A stretch of DNA of 64,000 nucleotides from Paenibacillus caui (GTDB taxonomy: Bacteria; Bacillota; Bacilli; Paenibacillales; Paenibacillaceae), in contig NZ_JAIOGQ010000007.1 in the NCBI RefSeq assembly GCF_019904135.1, positions 62,001 to 126,000 on the forward strand, read 5' to 3'. Made by a program: the position numbers and the translations under genes. Position 1 is the stretch's first letter, and each line of letters opens with the position of its first letter. Below, piece after piece: positions 43,607-52,263 of the stretch. The notes under the pieces were generated by a model. The model was not told the DNA's origin. It did no database searches and saw only the letters and a program-made list of their open reading frames with translations.

Positions 43607-44281
43607 TCAGTGAAATTTTTCATTTCTACGGATACTTTGTTTAAGAATATCCCAGTCTTGAACTCTCTTATCAAAACGAGCAGCATCGAATCCCTTCGAT
43701 TTTAAAAACTCGATTGCCTTTACAGACATTAAGCAGTAGGGGCCTCTACAATACGCAACAACTTTAGCATCTGCTGGCAGTGTAGCCAATTGATCTGCCA
43801 ACTCCTCAATAGGTATTGAAATAGCTCCTGGAATATGAGCGGCTTCATATTCATCCTTTGGACGGACGTCGATTAGCGTAACCTTCCCTTCTTCCATACG
43901 GTTCAAGAGTTCTTCCATGGAGACTTCCTCTATATCTGATAACTGACCCAAGAATTCGTCTTTAATGCGTTGAACTTCAACTAATTGTTTTTCAGACAAT
44001 CCATACAGCGAATCAAGAAAATGAAACACTGCCGAATCAGCAAGCTCGTAATAAACAAAGTTTCCGTGTTTCTTATAATCCACCAATTTTGCATGATGTA
44101 GGATTTGTAAGTGTTGAGAGACGTTTGCCACAGACATGGATGTCATAGTCGATATACGCTCAACTGACTTTGGTCCTTGTGTTAAAATATCCAGGATTTC
44201 TAATCGTTTGGGACTAGAAAGGCATTTACCGATACGAGCAAATTCCTTAAATAATTCATCTTTAAAGTCTCTTTCATTCAT
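43607..44281 (-). CDS. ArsR-type regulator fused to rhodanese domain
   Basis: This 224-residue protein has an N-terminal ArsR winged helix (residues 15-95: LSSPKRLEILDILTQGPKSVERISTMTSMSVANVSQHLQILHHAKLV) and a C-terminal rhodanese domain (residues 125-215). Its active-site loop YCRGPYC contains the catalytic Cys and a second Cys 5 residues later. Such fusions may sense persulfide or other reactive sulfur. The ATG at 44281 follows GAGGTG. A TTCAAT-N6-ATTGAA repeat lies 20 bp upstream, probably its operator. The MFS gene is downstream. Confidence 0.88.
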   Translation of the reverse strand: MNERDFKDELFKEFARIGKCLSSPKRLEILDILTQGPKSVERISTMTSMSVANVSQHLQILHHAKLVDYKKHGNFVYYELADSAVFHFLDSLYGLSEKQLVEVQRIKDEFLGQLSDIEEVSMEELLNRMEEGKVTLIDVRPKDEYEAAHIPGAISIPIEELADQLATLPADAKVVAYCRGPYCLMSVKAIEFLKSKGFDAARFDKRVQDWDILKQSIRRNEKFH

Positions 44282-44300
44282 TTCTAAATCACCTCAATCG

Positions 44301-44318
44301 TTCAATTAATTTATTGAA
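44301..44318 (-). promoter_or_regulatory. Probable ArsR-type operator
   Basis: TTCAAT and ATTGAA are inverted, 6 bp apart, 19 bp before the ArsR-rhodanese start. The form fits ArsR/BigR-like sites. Confidence 0.55.
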
Positions 44319-44454
44319 TAGTTTAATTTCGTTTTTGTTCCACGTCAACATTGAGTATTCTTTTACTGCCAAAAACCAGTACCATTTACATCTAACCTTT
44401 GTTTCTACTATAGATATTTATTAAAGAGTCATATTGTCGAGAAAATTACAAAAT

Positions 44455-44488
44455 AGAAAAAAAGGATGAGCAGTTGTACTCATCCTTT
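44455..44488 (-). terminator. Terminator of the GntR/ABC operon
   Basis: AAAGGATGAG and CTCATCCTTT with an 8-nt loop, followed by TTTTTTTC on the minus strand. It lies about 90 bp after the permease stop. Confidence 0.9.
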
Positions 44489-44576
44489 CAACCATTAAAA
44501 TGTATTAATTCATTTCTCATTAATTCCGAAAAATTTCTCAATAATTATGACACCGCACAATATGTCTTCATTCCTG

Positions 44577-45869
44577 CTACATCTTGTAAGCCCGCATCGC
44601 CTTGCCCAGCTCCCGGAGCGACGGACGTTTGCCGTACATCAGCACGCCGGTACGGTAAATCTTCGCCGACAGCCAGCCGAAGAACACGATGGATACGAGC
44701 AGAATGGCCAGGGATACCGCTATTTCCCAGGCTGCCACGTCCCCAATGCCGATCCGCACCAGCATCGAAATCGGAGAGGTAAACGGAATGAACGAGGTAA
44801 TTTTAATCAAAATCGCGTTCGGAGTCCCCATGCTGAACATCCCTACATAGAACGAAATCATCAGCAGAAGCGTAATCGGCATGATCGCCTGGCCAAGCTC
44901 TTCTGTCCGGCTGACCAGCGAACCGATGGCTGCAAACAGGGTCGCATACAGGAAATATCCCAGGACATATAGCAGCAGGCCGAACAGGAATACGTCAAGG
45001 CTGATCTGCGACAAGTCTACGCCCATCTCGGTGATAGCCTGGCGGTTGTGAGGCATCGCCACGTTCCCGACAACAATAAGGGTAAGGAAAGCGATCTGCA
45101 TAAGTCCGAGCAGAAACATGGCGATAATTTTGCCGAACATCTGCGTAAGCGGCGATACGCTCGTAATCAGAATTTCCATAATCCGCGAGCTTTTCTCCGA
45201 CGTGACTTCCGAAGCGATCATGCTGCCGGTCATCGTGTTGATCATCAGGAACAAAATAATCAGAACATACACATAGATGTAATTGGCCAGATTGGATTCA
45301 ATCGAATTGTCTTTCTTGGAGCCCGAATCCGCGCTTCCGGCCTTCTGCTCGTTCAACTGCACCGGAACTCCCATCTCGCCAAGCTGCTCATTGCTCAGAG
45401 ACCCGCCGGCAATGATCCGCATTTTTACATTCTGAAGAGCGCTCTGGATTGTAGCCTGCAGACTGCCTTCAAGGTCACTGCCGGATTTGGAAATGTACGT
45501 CACGTCCGGGAAGCCGCCCTTCTGTTCTTCGCCAAACTGCAGATAACCGTCAATTTTATCCTGATCGATGTCTTGCTGCAGAACGCCGCTGTCCGTCTTT
45601 TGCTTGTAATCAATCAAGGTGTAGCCGGCATTCGGAAGCTGCTGCGAAGCCTGCTTGAACGTCTCGGCGATTTGCGGCTGAGTGTCATAGAGAAGGCCAA
45701 TGCGCACTGACTTGCTTTCGTCATCCTTCCCGGTAAACACTTGAATCAGATAAGGAACGTTAACTAAAATGCTGACAATGATAGCGATGATGATCATAGT
45801 GATCATAAATGATTTCTTCTTCACTTTACTCAGCAAAGAAAATCGAACGACCGTACCCAGTTTATTCAT
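44577..45869 (-). CDS. ABC-2 type permease, YhaP/NatB-like
   Basis: This 430-residue membrane protein has one N-terminal helix (residues 22-42), a long extracellular domain of about 160 residues (KDDESKSVRIGLLYDTQPQIAETF) and five to six helices from about residue 190, including MTGSMIASEVTSEKSSRIMEILITSVSP, which is the ABC-2 permease signature. It resembles YhaP and NatB sodium- or drug-export permeases. Its start overlaps the ATPase stop by 8 bp. It is the last gene of the operon that starts at 48898. Confidence 0.88.
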   Translation of the reverse strand: MNKLGTVVRFSLLSKVKKKSFMITMIIIAIIVSILVNVPYLIQVFTGKDDESKSVRIGLLYDTQPQIAETFKQASQQLPNAGYTLIDYKQKTDSGVLQQDIDQDKIDGYLQFGEEQKGGFPDVTYISKSGSDLEGSLQATIQSALQNVKMRIIAGGSLSNEQLGEMGVPVQLNEQKAGSADSGSKKDNSIESNLANYIYVYVLIILFLMINTMTGSMIASEVTSEKSSRIMEILITSVSPLTQMFGKIIAMFLLGLMQIAFLTLIVVGNVAMPHNRQAITEMGVDLSQISLDVFLFGLLLYVLGYFLYATLFAAIGSLVSRTEELGQAIMPITLLLMISFYVGMFSMGTPNAILIKITSFIPFTSPISMLVRIGIGDVAAWEIAVSLAILLVSIVFFGWLSAKIYRTGVLMYGKRPSLRELGKAMRAYKM

Positions 45870-46767
45870 TGGACTCCCCCACCTCTTTAATAAAGATCTG
45901 GTTCAGCGTCGGCTCTTTAATCTCAAAGTGCTCAACCTCGCTCTGCTCCATGGCTGCAGCCAAAATATGCTTGGCATCCGCAACATCGGAGATGCGGATG
46001 AGGTAGCCGCGCTCTTTGCGTTCCACGCCGGTAACGCCCGCAATTTCTTCCAATCCTGCCACGGGACTGGTTGTGCCAAGAAAGACTTCCTCCCGCGGGT
46101 AACGTTTCTTGATTTCGCGAAGATCCCCCTGAATAACCGAATTCGACTTGTGCAAAATCGTAATATTTCGGCACAGTTCCTCTACATGCTCCATGCGGTG
46201 AGTCGAGAACAGAATGCTCGTTCCCTCGTCGCGCAGCTGTTTGACGTTCGCCTTAAGCAGCTCCACATTGACCGGATCCAGGCCGCTGAAGGCCTCATCC
46301 AGAATAAGAATCTTGGGCTTATGGACCACTGCCGCGATAAAGCCCATCTTTTGCTGATTGCCTTTCGACAGTTCTTCAATCCGCTTGTCATAATACTCAG
46401 GCACCTCAAACCGATCGAGCCAAAAACGGAGGCTTTGGTCAGCTTCCCTTGCGGACATGCCGCGCAGCTGGGCAAGATAAATAATTTGTTCGCTTACCTT
46501 CACCTTGGGATACAATCCGCGTTCCTCAGGCAGATAGCCCATTTCATGCCGCTGATCCGGTCCGTACGGCTTGCCGAAATAGGAAATGTCTCCTCCATCC
46601 GGAAAAATAACGCCAAGCACCATCCGCATCGTTGTCGTCTTGCCGGCGCCATTCGCCCCCAGGAGGCCGTAAATTTCACCTTCTTCCACCTCCAGCGAAA
46701 TGCCGTTCACCGCCGTCTTGTCCCCAAACTGTTTCAAGACCCGATTCAAAATCAAAGGCTTTGCCAT
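45862..46767 (-). CDS. ABC transporter ATP-binding protein, YhaQ/NatA-like
   Basis: This 301-residue ATPase has Walker A LLGANGAGKTT (about residues 36-46), signature LSKGNQQKMGF (about 137), Walker B ILILDEAFSGLDP and H-loop STHRMEH. The 70-residue C-terminal domain (GVTGVERKERGYLIRISDV, ending EPTLNQIFIKEVG) is typical of the YhaQ/NatA type. Start: ATG at 46767 behind GAGGGG. The permease gene overlaps its end. Sodium or cationic peptide export is a family-based guess. Confidence 0.9.
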   Translation of the reverse strand: MAKPLILNRVLKQFGDKTAVNGISLEVEEGEIYGLLGANGAGKTTTMRMVLGVIFPDGGDISYFGKPYGPDQRHEMGYLPEERGLYPKVKVSEQIIYLAQLRGMSAREADQSLRFWLDRFEVPEYYDKRIEELSKGNQQKMGFIAAVVHKPKILILDEAFSGLDPVNVELLKANVKQLRDEGTSILFSTHRMEHVEELCRNITILHKSNSVIQGDLREIKKRYPREEVFLGTTSPVAGLEEIAGVTGVERKERGYLIRISDVADAKHILAAAMEQSEVEHFEIKEPTLNQIFIKEVGESNE

Positions 46768-46769
46768 TA

Positions 46770-47681
46770 CTAAATTCCCCTCTTCCATTTCAATTGTTCG
46801 GGCAGATGTCCCTTCATCCATAGGTCCAAAGCCTCTTCCAGCTCAAGGCTTCGCTTGCGCAGCACTTCGATGCCTTCTCTGGCTGCAATGCTTTCCGTTT
46901 CTTCCGGACAGCCTACCATAATTCTCATCATACCCGGGCCGCTTTCACTGCTCAGCCCCTTCAGTCTGGCCGCCTCCTCTGCGCCCCCGCGAATCCACCA
47001 TTCCTGAAAGCAGCCAAGGAGCATATCCTTCTCCACCATGCCGTGTACCTGACCCTGATAGACGAGCACAATATAATCGGCCAGCCGCTTCACTTCCTCC
47101 ACAATGTGCGTGGACAGAATAATCGTGATTCCTTCTTCTTCAAGCAGTGTCCTCAAGCTTTCGATCATTTCCTTCCAGGCGAATGGATCCAGGCCGGAAG
47201 AAGGCTCGTCGAGCAGCAGCAGCTTGGGACGGCAGGCGAGCGCCGCCGAAATTTCGAACTTGCGCCGCTCCCCTTTGGACATTTTGGCAAGCCTGATCCC
47301 CCGCGGAACGCCAAAGCGGTTCAGTAGCTCTTCAAAACGTCCGGCATCCCAGGCAGGGTACCATTTGGAACGGAATTCCCCCGCCTTCTCCGCGGTTAAA
47401 TAGTTCTCCTCATAGATCGGAACTTCAGGCACATAAGCGATCTTCCGCTGCACTTCCACAGGCAGACCCCGCTCATACTGCTTGCCGAACCATTCCACCT
47501 GGCCTTCATCCTGCTGTAACGTCTTCAGCATCAGATGCATCAATGTGCTCTTCCCTGCACCATTTGGCCCGACAAGGGCAACCACATATCCGGCAGGGAT
47601 ATCAAGGTCAATCGGACCTATCGGTTTACGGCGCCCTTCCTTGGTAACCCCTCTGAGCTGAACGGCCAACTCGCCAGTCAT
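46770..47681 (-). CDS. ABC transporter ATP-binding protein, YtrB-like
   Basis: This 303-residue ATPase has Walker A LVGPNGAGKSTL (about residues 37-48), signature MSKGERRKFE (about 130) and Walker B LLLLDEPSSGLDP. The C-terminal domain is Glu-rich and ends in a basic GI tail. It overlaps the gntR stop by 4 bp (ATGA) and ends 2 bp before the next ATPase, so the genes are tightly coupled. YtrB-like ATPases next to YtrA regulators respond to cell-wall stress in Bacilli. Its own permease is probably the membrane protein at 48173. Confidence 0.88.
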   Translation of the reverse strand: MTGELAVQLRGVTKEGRRKPIGPIDLDIPAGYVVALVGPNGAGKSTLMHLMLKTLQQDEGQVEWFGKQYERGLPVEVQRKIAYVPEVPIYEENYLTAEKAGEFRSKWYPAWDAGRFEELLNRFGVPRGIRLAKMSKGERRKFEISAALACRPKLLLLDEPSSGLDPFAWKEMIESLRTLLEEEGITIILSTHIVEEVKRLADYIVLVYQGQVHGMVEKDMLLGCFQEWWIRGGAEEAARLKGLSSESGPGMMRIMVGCPEETESIAAREGIEVLRKRSLELEEALDLWMKGHLPEQLKWKRGI

Positions 47682-48091
47682 TTCTGATCTCCGCCTTTCC
47701 CTTTATCCTCGTACTTCCTGCCCAGCACCTGCATGAACAGATCTAGCAGCTCTTCTTTGCTGTATTGCAAGGAAATCGCGGCGTCAGCAGCCGCTTCCAG
47801 CGCCTCCATAACCAAGGTCTGCTTGAATGCCCCGCGCTGCGATTCCTCCACCTTGGCGACGAACGTTCCCGTTCCCTGCTTCGTCCGAAGCAGGCCTTCA
47901 TTTTCCAGATCCTGATAGACACGCCGGACCGTTATTGCGCTGCAGTTCAGACTTCCGGCAAATTCCCGGATAGACGGCAGAAGGGTGCCTTCCCCGATCT
48001 GACCGCTGACGATCATCGACCGAAGCTGTGTTTCGATCTGATGATAAAGCGGCTCGGCGCTGCTCTCGTTTATCTGTATGGGAATCCACAC
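47678..48091 (-). CDS. GntR family regulator, YtrA subfamily
   Basis: This 137-residue regulator has the short YtrA form: winged helix (EPLYHQIETQLRSMIVSGQIGEGTLLPSIREFAGSLNCSAITVRRVYQDLENEGLL) and a short helical C-terminus instead of a ligand domain. The start is GTG at 48091, behind GAGGTG 9 nt upstream. YtrA-type proteins repress ABC transporter operons that respond to lipid II-binding antibiotics. A perfect 11-bp inverted repeat over the operon promoter is its likely target. Confidence 0.9.
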   Translation of the reverse strand: MWIPIQINESSAEPLYHQIETQLRSMIVSGQIGEGTLLPSIREFAGSLNCSAITVRRVYQDLENEGLLRTKQGTGTFVAKVEESQRGAFKQTLVMEALEAAADAAISLQYSKEELLDLFMQVLGRKYEDKGKGGDQK

Positions 48092-48172
48092 CCTTTACAA
48101 CACCTCGATTCATATTCCCGGCACGCTTGCCATTGTTAGCTGCATTTAGCAGCCGCATCCCTATTATTTACT

Positions 48173-48898
48173 TCAAACCAAATCTCTAACTTCCAGCTTC
48201 CGTAAAATAACACGGTAGAACAAAGCCAAGCTTATCGCGCCGAGTACAAGGCTTCCCCACATGAGCGGGGATAACAATCCAAAGTGGCGGGAAACTTGCA
48301 GCGTATAGCCTAGCAGGCTCCCTTTCATCATCATGATGGCAATCGCAGCCAGGACAGCAATCCCCATATGGGCAAAGCTCATCCACATATAGGTCCGCCC
48401 GCTTCGCAAAAATTCAAAATAAATATAAAGACCTGTTGTCACTAATCCGTACCCGGTCCAGGTCAATGCAAATGCGGCATAGTCAAATCCATGAATCCTA
48501 TCGTTCAGGCCGCCTGACAGGAAATAAATCGTGGCATAGTACACCAGACCGTTAAATATTAAAGCGGCGACAGCCTGCAGGAATCGGGAAAAAACAATGG
48601 ACTGAAGCGGAATCGGCAAAATCCGGTAATACAGCAGCATCTGCGTATAAGAATCATCCTTCAAATAGCGGAAAGAACGCCTCGAGAAGTAAGAGCCCGT
48701 AATTGGGGCAAATATAAGAAACATAAAATCAACGGCAGGACTGAGAATGTCGGCCGCTTCATCCGATCTTGAACCAAAAAGCAATAAGCTGATGCCTCCG
48801 GCCGTATAAATCATGAACACAAAATTCCACAGCAGAGTAAATCGTTCGGTGTCCCATTCCTTTTTCATTAAGATCATGCTGTCTTTCCATGCATTCAT
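48173..48898 (-). CDS. Membrane protein of the GntR/ABC operon
   Basis: This 241-residue protein has six hydrophobic helices and a short cytoplasmic start (MNAWKDSMILMKKEWDTERFTLLWNFVF). The layout is that of an ABC-2 type permease, and it is probably the partner of the YtrB-like ATPase. It is the first gene of the operon, 81 bp before gntR. Start: ATG at 48898 with AAGGGAA upstream; 23 further residues to 48967 lack a ribosome site. The substrate is unknown, perhaps a cell-wall-active peptide. Confidence 0.75.
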   Translation of the reverse strand: MNAWKDSMILMKKEWDTERFTLLWNFVFMIYTAGGISLLLFGSRSDEAADILSPAVDFMFLIFAPITGSYFSRRSFRYLKDDSYTQMLLYYRILPIPLQSIVFSRFLQAVAALIFNGLVYYATIYFLSGGLNDRIHGFDYAAFALTWTGYGLVTTGLYIYFEFLRSGRTYMWMSFAHMGIAVLAAIAIMMMKGSLLGYTLQVSRHFGLLSPLMWGSLVLGAISLALFYRVILRKLEVRDLV

Positions 48899-49002
48899 CG
48901 CCAAGATTCCCTTCCTTCCCTTAAGCGGCAATCCATTCTTTTCGTCCTGCCAGCGAGCTGTTTCCAAACCCGGATTAAGCCGCTTGCTTCACTAACTGTG
49001 AT

Positions 49003-49053
49003 TACTGTGTATATCTTTATACACAGTATATGAGTATTGTTAGTTTTTGTCAA
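49003..49053 (-). promoter_or_regulatory. Promoter and GntR operator of the ABC operon
   Basis: TTGACA (49048-49053) and TATACT (49025-49030) are separated by 17 bp on the minus strand, nearly perfect consensus. A perfect 11-bp inverted repeat TACTGTGTATA, TCTT spacer, TATACACAGTA (49003-49028) covers the -10 and start region, so a bound repressor would block initiation. Confidence 0.85.
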
Positions 49054-49071
49054 CCTGCAATAATAAAGAAC

Positions 49072-49096
49072 AAAAAAACCCGGCGCTTTGCGCCAG
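49072..49096 (-). terminator. Terminator of map
   Basis: GGCGC and GCGCC with a 3-nt loop, followed by seven T residues on the minus strand. Confidence 0.8.
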
Positions 49097-49159
49097 GCTG
49101 CATGCCAAGTGTTAATATAAAATATAACAGCGAAGCCGAAGCCAACAGGACCTGCCGGC

Positions 49160-49912
49160 TTATAACGTCAAAATGGCCGCTCCCTTGTCCATTATGGCTA
49201 CGGTATGCTCAAACTGCGCACCTGGCGTCCCGTCCGCAGAACGGATCGTCCAACCGTCGGACTCCCACAGCACCGCGCCGCTTTCACCAAGCATAAAAAC
49301 CGGCTCAATGGTAATGACCATCCCTTTTCGCAGCTTAAGTCCCGCACCCGGTCTTCCGTAATTGGGGACATCGGGAGGTTCATGCATCGTCTGACCGATT
49401 CCGTGCCCGACCAGCGGCTTTACAATACCGATCCCCGCTTCCTCCGCCGTTCGCTGAATGGCATAACCGATATCGCCGATCCGTTTGCCTGGAGCCGCCT
49501 CGGCTATGCCGCGCTCCAGCGCCAGTTTTGTGATATCGTATAATCGCTGGACTTCGGGCCTCGCCTCGCCAACCAGATAAGTCCAGCCCGAGTCGGCCAG
49601 CCAGCCGTCCTTGTCCACGACAATATCAATCGTTGCAATGTCGCCCTTTTGCAGCGGCCTGTGAGTCGGAAATCCATGGCATACCACATCATTTACCGAA
49701 GCGCATATGGCAAAAGGAAATCCCCGGTATCCTTTCTGTGCCGGAACGGCTCCCCTCTCCTGCAGGAAGCGTTCAACAAAGGCGTTGATCTCCATCGTGG
49801 AAATACCGGGGGCAATCAATTGTTCCAAGGCCCTATGACAGTCGGCAAGTATTTTCCCCGCTGCCCGTATACGCGCAATCTGCTCCGCATTCTTCAACGT
49901 GGCTTTCGGCAT
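49160..49912 (-). CDS. map: Methionine aminopeptidase type I
   Basis: This 250-residue enzyme removes the initiator Met from new proteins. All metal ligands are visible: Asp in TIDIVVDKDG, Asp in LADSGWTY, His in VGHGIGQTMHE, Glu in TIEPVF and Glu in AQFEHTV. The substrate His lies in VVCHGFPT. Start: ATG at 49912 behind AAAAGGAGG. It is not in the ribosomal protein operon where Bacillus map lies, so this is probably a second Map (YflG-like). Confidence 0.95.
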   Translation of the reverse strand: MPKATLKNAEQIARIRAAGKILADCHRALEQLIAPGISTMEINAFVERFLQERGAVPAQKGYRGFPFAICASVNDVVCHGFPTHRPLQKGDIATIDIVVDKDGWLADSGWTYLVGEARPEVQRLYDITKLALERGIAEAAPGKRIGDIGYAIQRTAEEAGIGIVKPLVGHGIGQTMHEPPDVPNYGRPGAGLKLRKGMVITIEPVFMLGESGAVLWESDGWTIRSADGTPGAQFEHTVAIMDKGAAILTL

Positions 49913-49997
49913 GGGGCAAGCCTCCTTTTTAAATTTGTGCGCTCTTTGACCTGTATTCAATGAGACCTGTAATGATTTAATATATGTTATAAAACAA

Positions 49998-50041
49998 AGA
50001 AAAAAACCGTCCTTCGCTGTAAATTGCGAACAGACGGTTTG
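49998..50041 (-). terminator. Terminator of the 62-aa gene
   Basis: AACCGTC and GACGGTT with a 21-nt internal region, followed by TTTTTTT on the minus strand. Confidence 0.75.
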
Positions 50042-50089
50042 GCGCTTTCCTATTTCGTTTGTGATAGCTGACCGATCATCAGTGAATCA

Positions 50090-50278
50090 TCATGAAACTG
50101 AAGAATCCAGCTTGCCCATTTCCCGTTCAACAAGGTGCGTTAGCTCTTCCTCATAACCGCCCATAATACGGTATTTGCGAACGTACTCTTTAACAAACTT
50201 TTTGGGATCCTTCGGTCTGAAAATTCTTGTCATTTCCCGCAAACTTTCCTTAACTTCGTTATGACCTTTCGTTGCCAT
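50090..50278 (-). CDS. Small basic protein of unknown function
   Basis: This 62-residue, charged, probably helical protein (EVKESLREMTRIFRPKDPKKFVKEYVRKYRIMGGYEEELTHLVEREM) has no cysteine and no membrane segment. The ATG at 50278 is preceded by GGGAGGGA. It has its own terminator. I do not recognise a family; the high charge and small size suggest a nucleic acid- or protein-binding accessory factor. Confidence 0.65.
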   Translation of the reverse strand: MATKGHNEVKESLREMTRIFRPKDPKKFVKEYVRKYRIMGGYEEELTHLVEREMGKLDSSVS

Positions 50279-50574
50279 AATGATTCCCTCCCAGAACGCT
50301 TATGGTTAATGCTTCCGTTAATGAGAATGCCGAAAAGATCCTACAAATATTCATCTAGAAGTGGTTAAGTTTGTTTCGCTGCCCTCCGGCAAGCATCTGA
50401 CACTATACATACCCGGTGCGAACCGCCATGAATCAATGCTTGGTATCCAAGTCATCTTCAAGGCGTAATTCCTTAGGTTATCTTGTGTATATACCGGATA
50501 TGAATGAAGCGGCCTCCTATCTCTCTATATTGTAACATATTCATCGGCATGTTTCAGCTTTCATTATTTTTGAA

Positions 50575-50763
50575 GGATTTTATGGAATTGTACCTTACGA
50601 ATCATGACAGGAACCGGAAGGCAAGCCGGTCGTGCTTCTGATGGGGGGAGCTTACGGGGGCATGCAGAACGCTTGTTAGGCAGATCGAGCATTTTTTCAA
50701 GGCTAGAGGCATCGGCAGCGCCATCCTGAAACGGCAGCCAAATAGGCTGCAGACCGGAAATCA
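50575..50763 (+). pseudogene. Short remnant of an alpha/beta hydrolase-like gene
   Basis: One plus-strand frame reads IVPYES, stop, QEPEGKPVVLLMGGAYGG, typical of the oxyanion strand of hydrolases; after a frameshift the next frame reads TLVRQIEHFFKARGIGSAIL. Two lesions in 60 codons and no further domain show decay. It lies in a 575-bp stretch (50279-50853) with no complete gene; I see nothing else in it. Confidence 0.4.
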
Positions 50764-50853
50764 CGTTCTTAGTTCGGAATGCTTGTCATAAATTATCAAG
50801 GAGAGGGGGACTCCCGATTCCCTTCATCTGATGAAATCAAGAAGGTGTTGCGA

Positions 50854-51192
50854 TTGTCACCGTTCAGATCCTCCACAGGCCTTCCGGAAAATCTGGCTGC
50901 CTTTCTCTGCCACCTGTTCCCGTTCGTTGGCGGCATTGTTTTTCTGGTGATTGAGAAAAGAAGCCGCTTTGTCCTGTTTCATGCGCTGCAATCCGTATTG
51001 CTGTTCGGCGGACTGATGGTCAGCCATACGTTGGCGGGCTTCATTCCCTTGATCGGGATTGTGCTGTCGATGCTGCTCAGCATTGTTGGAGTACTGCTGT
51101 GGATCATTCTTATCGTGTCCTCGCTGCAAAAAAAATGGCTGAAGCTTCCCTGGATCGGAGACTTTGCCGAAAGCCAGCTGCGAAATTGGTAG
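50854..51192 (+). CDS. DUF4870 family membrane protein
   Basis: This 112-residue protein has three to four hydrophobic helices of the DUF4870 type: STGLPENLAAFLCHLFPFVGGIVFLVIEKRSRFVLFHALQSVLLFG. The frame is open from an ATG at 50779, but the family normally begins at SPFxSSTGL; TTG at 50854 with GAAGG 8 nt upstream therefore gives the usual start. The role is unknown. It is convergent with the LacI gene 39 bp away. Confidence 0.8.
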   Translation: MSPFRSSTGLPENLAAFLCHLFPFVGGIVFLVIEKRSRFVLFHALQSVLLFGGLMVSHTLAGFIPLIGIVLSMLLSIVGVLLWIILIVSSLQKKWLKLPWIGDFAESQLRNW

Positions 51193-51231
51193 GGCTTGCC
51201 GAAACCGCGGAAAACTCGGATTGGCCATAAA

Positions 51232-52263
51232 CTATACGCTCTCGCCAGAGATCAGCTGGGCTTCTATCCAATGCTTGCACGAAGCCCCTGCTTCAGTCTC
51301 GACCTCACTGCGGTCAATCTGCTCCAACAGCACTTCGACCGCCTTCTCTCCCATTTCCTTATATGGAACGGCCATTACACTGAGCCGTGGGACGAGCTGA
51401 CGGCTTACCCGGTATGTATTGTCCGCCGACATGACCCGCACGTCGCGGCCAATTTTCAGGTCCAGTTCCGCCGCCGCCCTGTAAATTTCCAGAGCGCCGT
51501 CCATCCAGTTGGACAAATACAGCAGCGGACGTCCCGCAGCGATGTCCCGCTTCAGAATGTCCCTGATTCGCGCCGCATACTGGCTTTCGACCACCTCTAC
51601 GACGGGTTCTGCGCCTTTACCCGCGCAAAACTCCAGATAAGCCTGAAGCCGGGCTTTTTCCGCCCAGTTGACCGGGGCCTCGGAGGCGGCAATCCGCAGG
51701 TAGCTTGGAATATCGGGCTTGCCCGTGGACAGATATTGCAGCGCCGTCTTTACACTGCCGTAATAATCCGCTAGCACCGAGCAGATTTCATCGGATCCGG
51801 CATATCCTTCCACGGATACGTACGGAATGCGATGTTGTTCAACTTGATTCGCCCATGCTTTATCCTCATATCCGGGATGATCCAGACTAATGATGCCGTC
51901 GACCCGCCGCTGCAAATAAAGCGCGATGAGCTCTTCCCTTGATTCCCGTCCGCTTCCTTGCCCGACCAACAGCACATGATAGCCCAGCCGGACGCACGCC
52001 TGCTGCAGCCCTTCAAGAAGCTGCAGGAACAGCGCGTTCGATGTATCGCCAAAAGCGGCCACACAATGGCTTCTGCCCGTCTTCATCGCGCGGGCGCTTG
52101 CATCGACGTGATAGTTCAGCTCGCGCATGGCCTTCAGAACGGCTTCCCTCTTGGCCAGGCTGACGCCGATCCCCTGCGTTCCATTGATCACGGCCGACAC
52201 AACGCTGCGGGATACGCCCGCACGCCGCGCCACATCCATGCTTGTAATTCGTTTTCCTGTCAT
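51232..52263 (-). CDS. LacI family transcriptional regulator
   Basis: This 343-residue regulator has an N-terminal helix-turn-helix (ITSMDVARRAGVSRSVVSAVINGTQGIGVSLAKREAVLKAMRELNYHVDASARAMKTGRSHCVAAF) including the hinge helix, then a periplasmic-binding-protein-like sugar domain (DGIISLDHPGYEDKAW, DVRVMSADNTYRVSRQLVPRLSVMAVPYKEMG). No sugar transport or metabolism gene is adjacent, so the regulon is elsewhere or lost. Start: ATG at 52263 behind AGAGGTG. Confidence 0.92.
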   Translation of the reverse strand: MTGKRITSMDVARRAGVSRSVVSAVINGTQGIGVSLAKREAVLKAMRELNYHVDASARAMKTGRSHCVAAFGDTSNALFLQLLEGLQQACVRLGYHVLLVGQGSGRESREELIALYLQRRVDGIISLDHPGYEDKAWANQVEQHRIPYVSVEGYAGSDEICSVLADYYGSVKTALQYLSTGKPDIPSYLRIAASEAPVNWAEKARLQAYLEFCAGKGAEPVVEVVESQYAARIRDILKRDIAAGRPLLYLSNWMDGALEIYRAAAELDLKIGRDVRVMSADNTYRVSRQLVPRLSVMAVPYKEMGEKAVEVLLEQIDRSEVETEAGASCKHWIEAQLISGESV

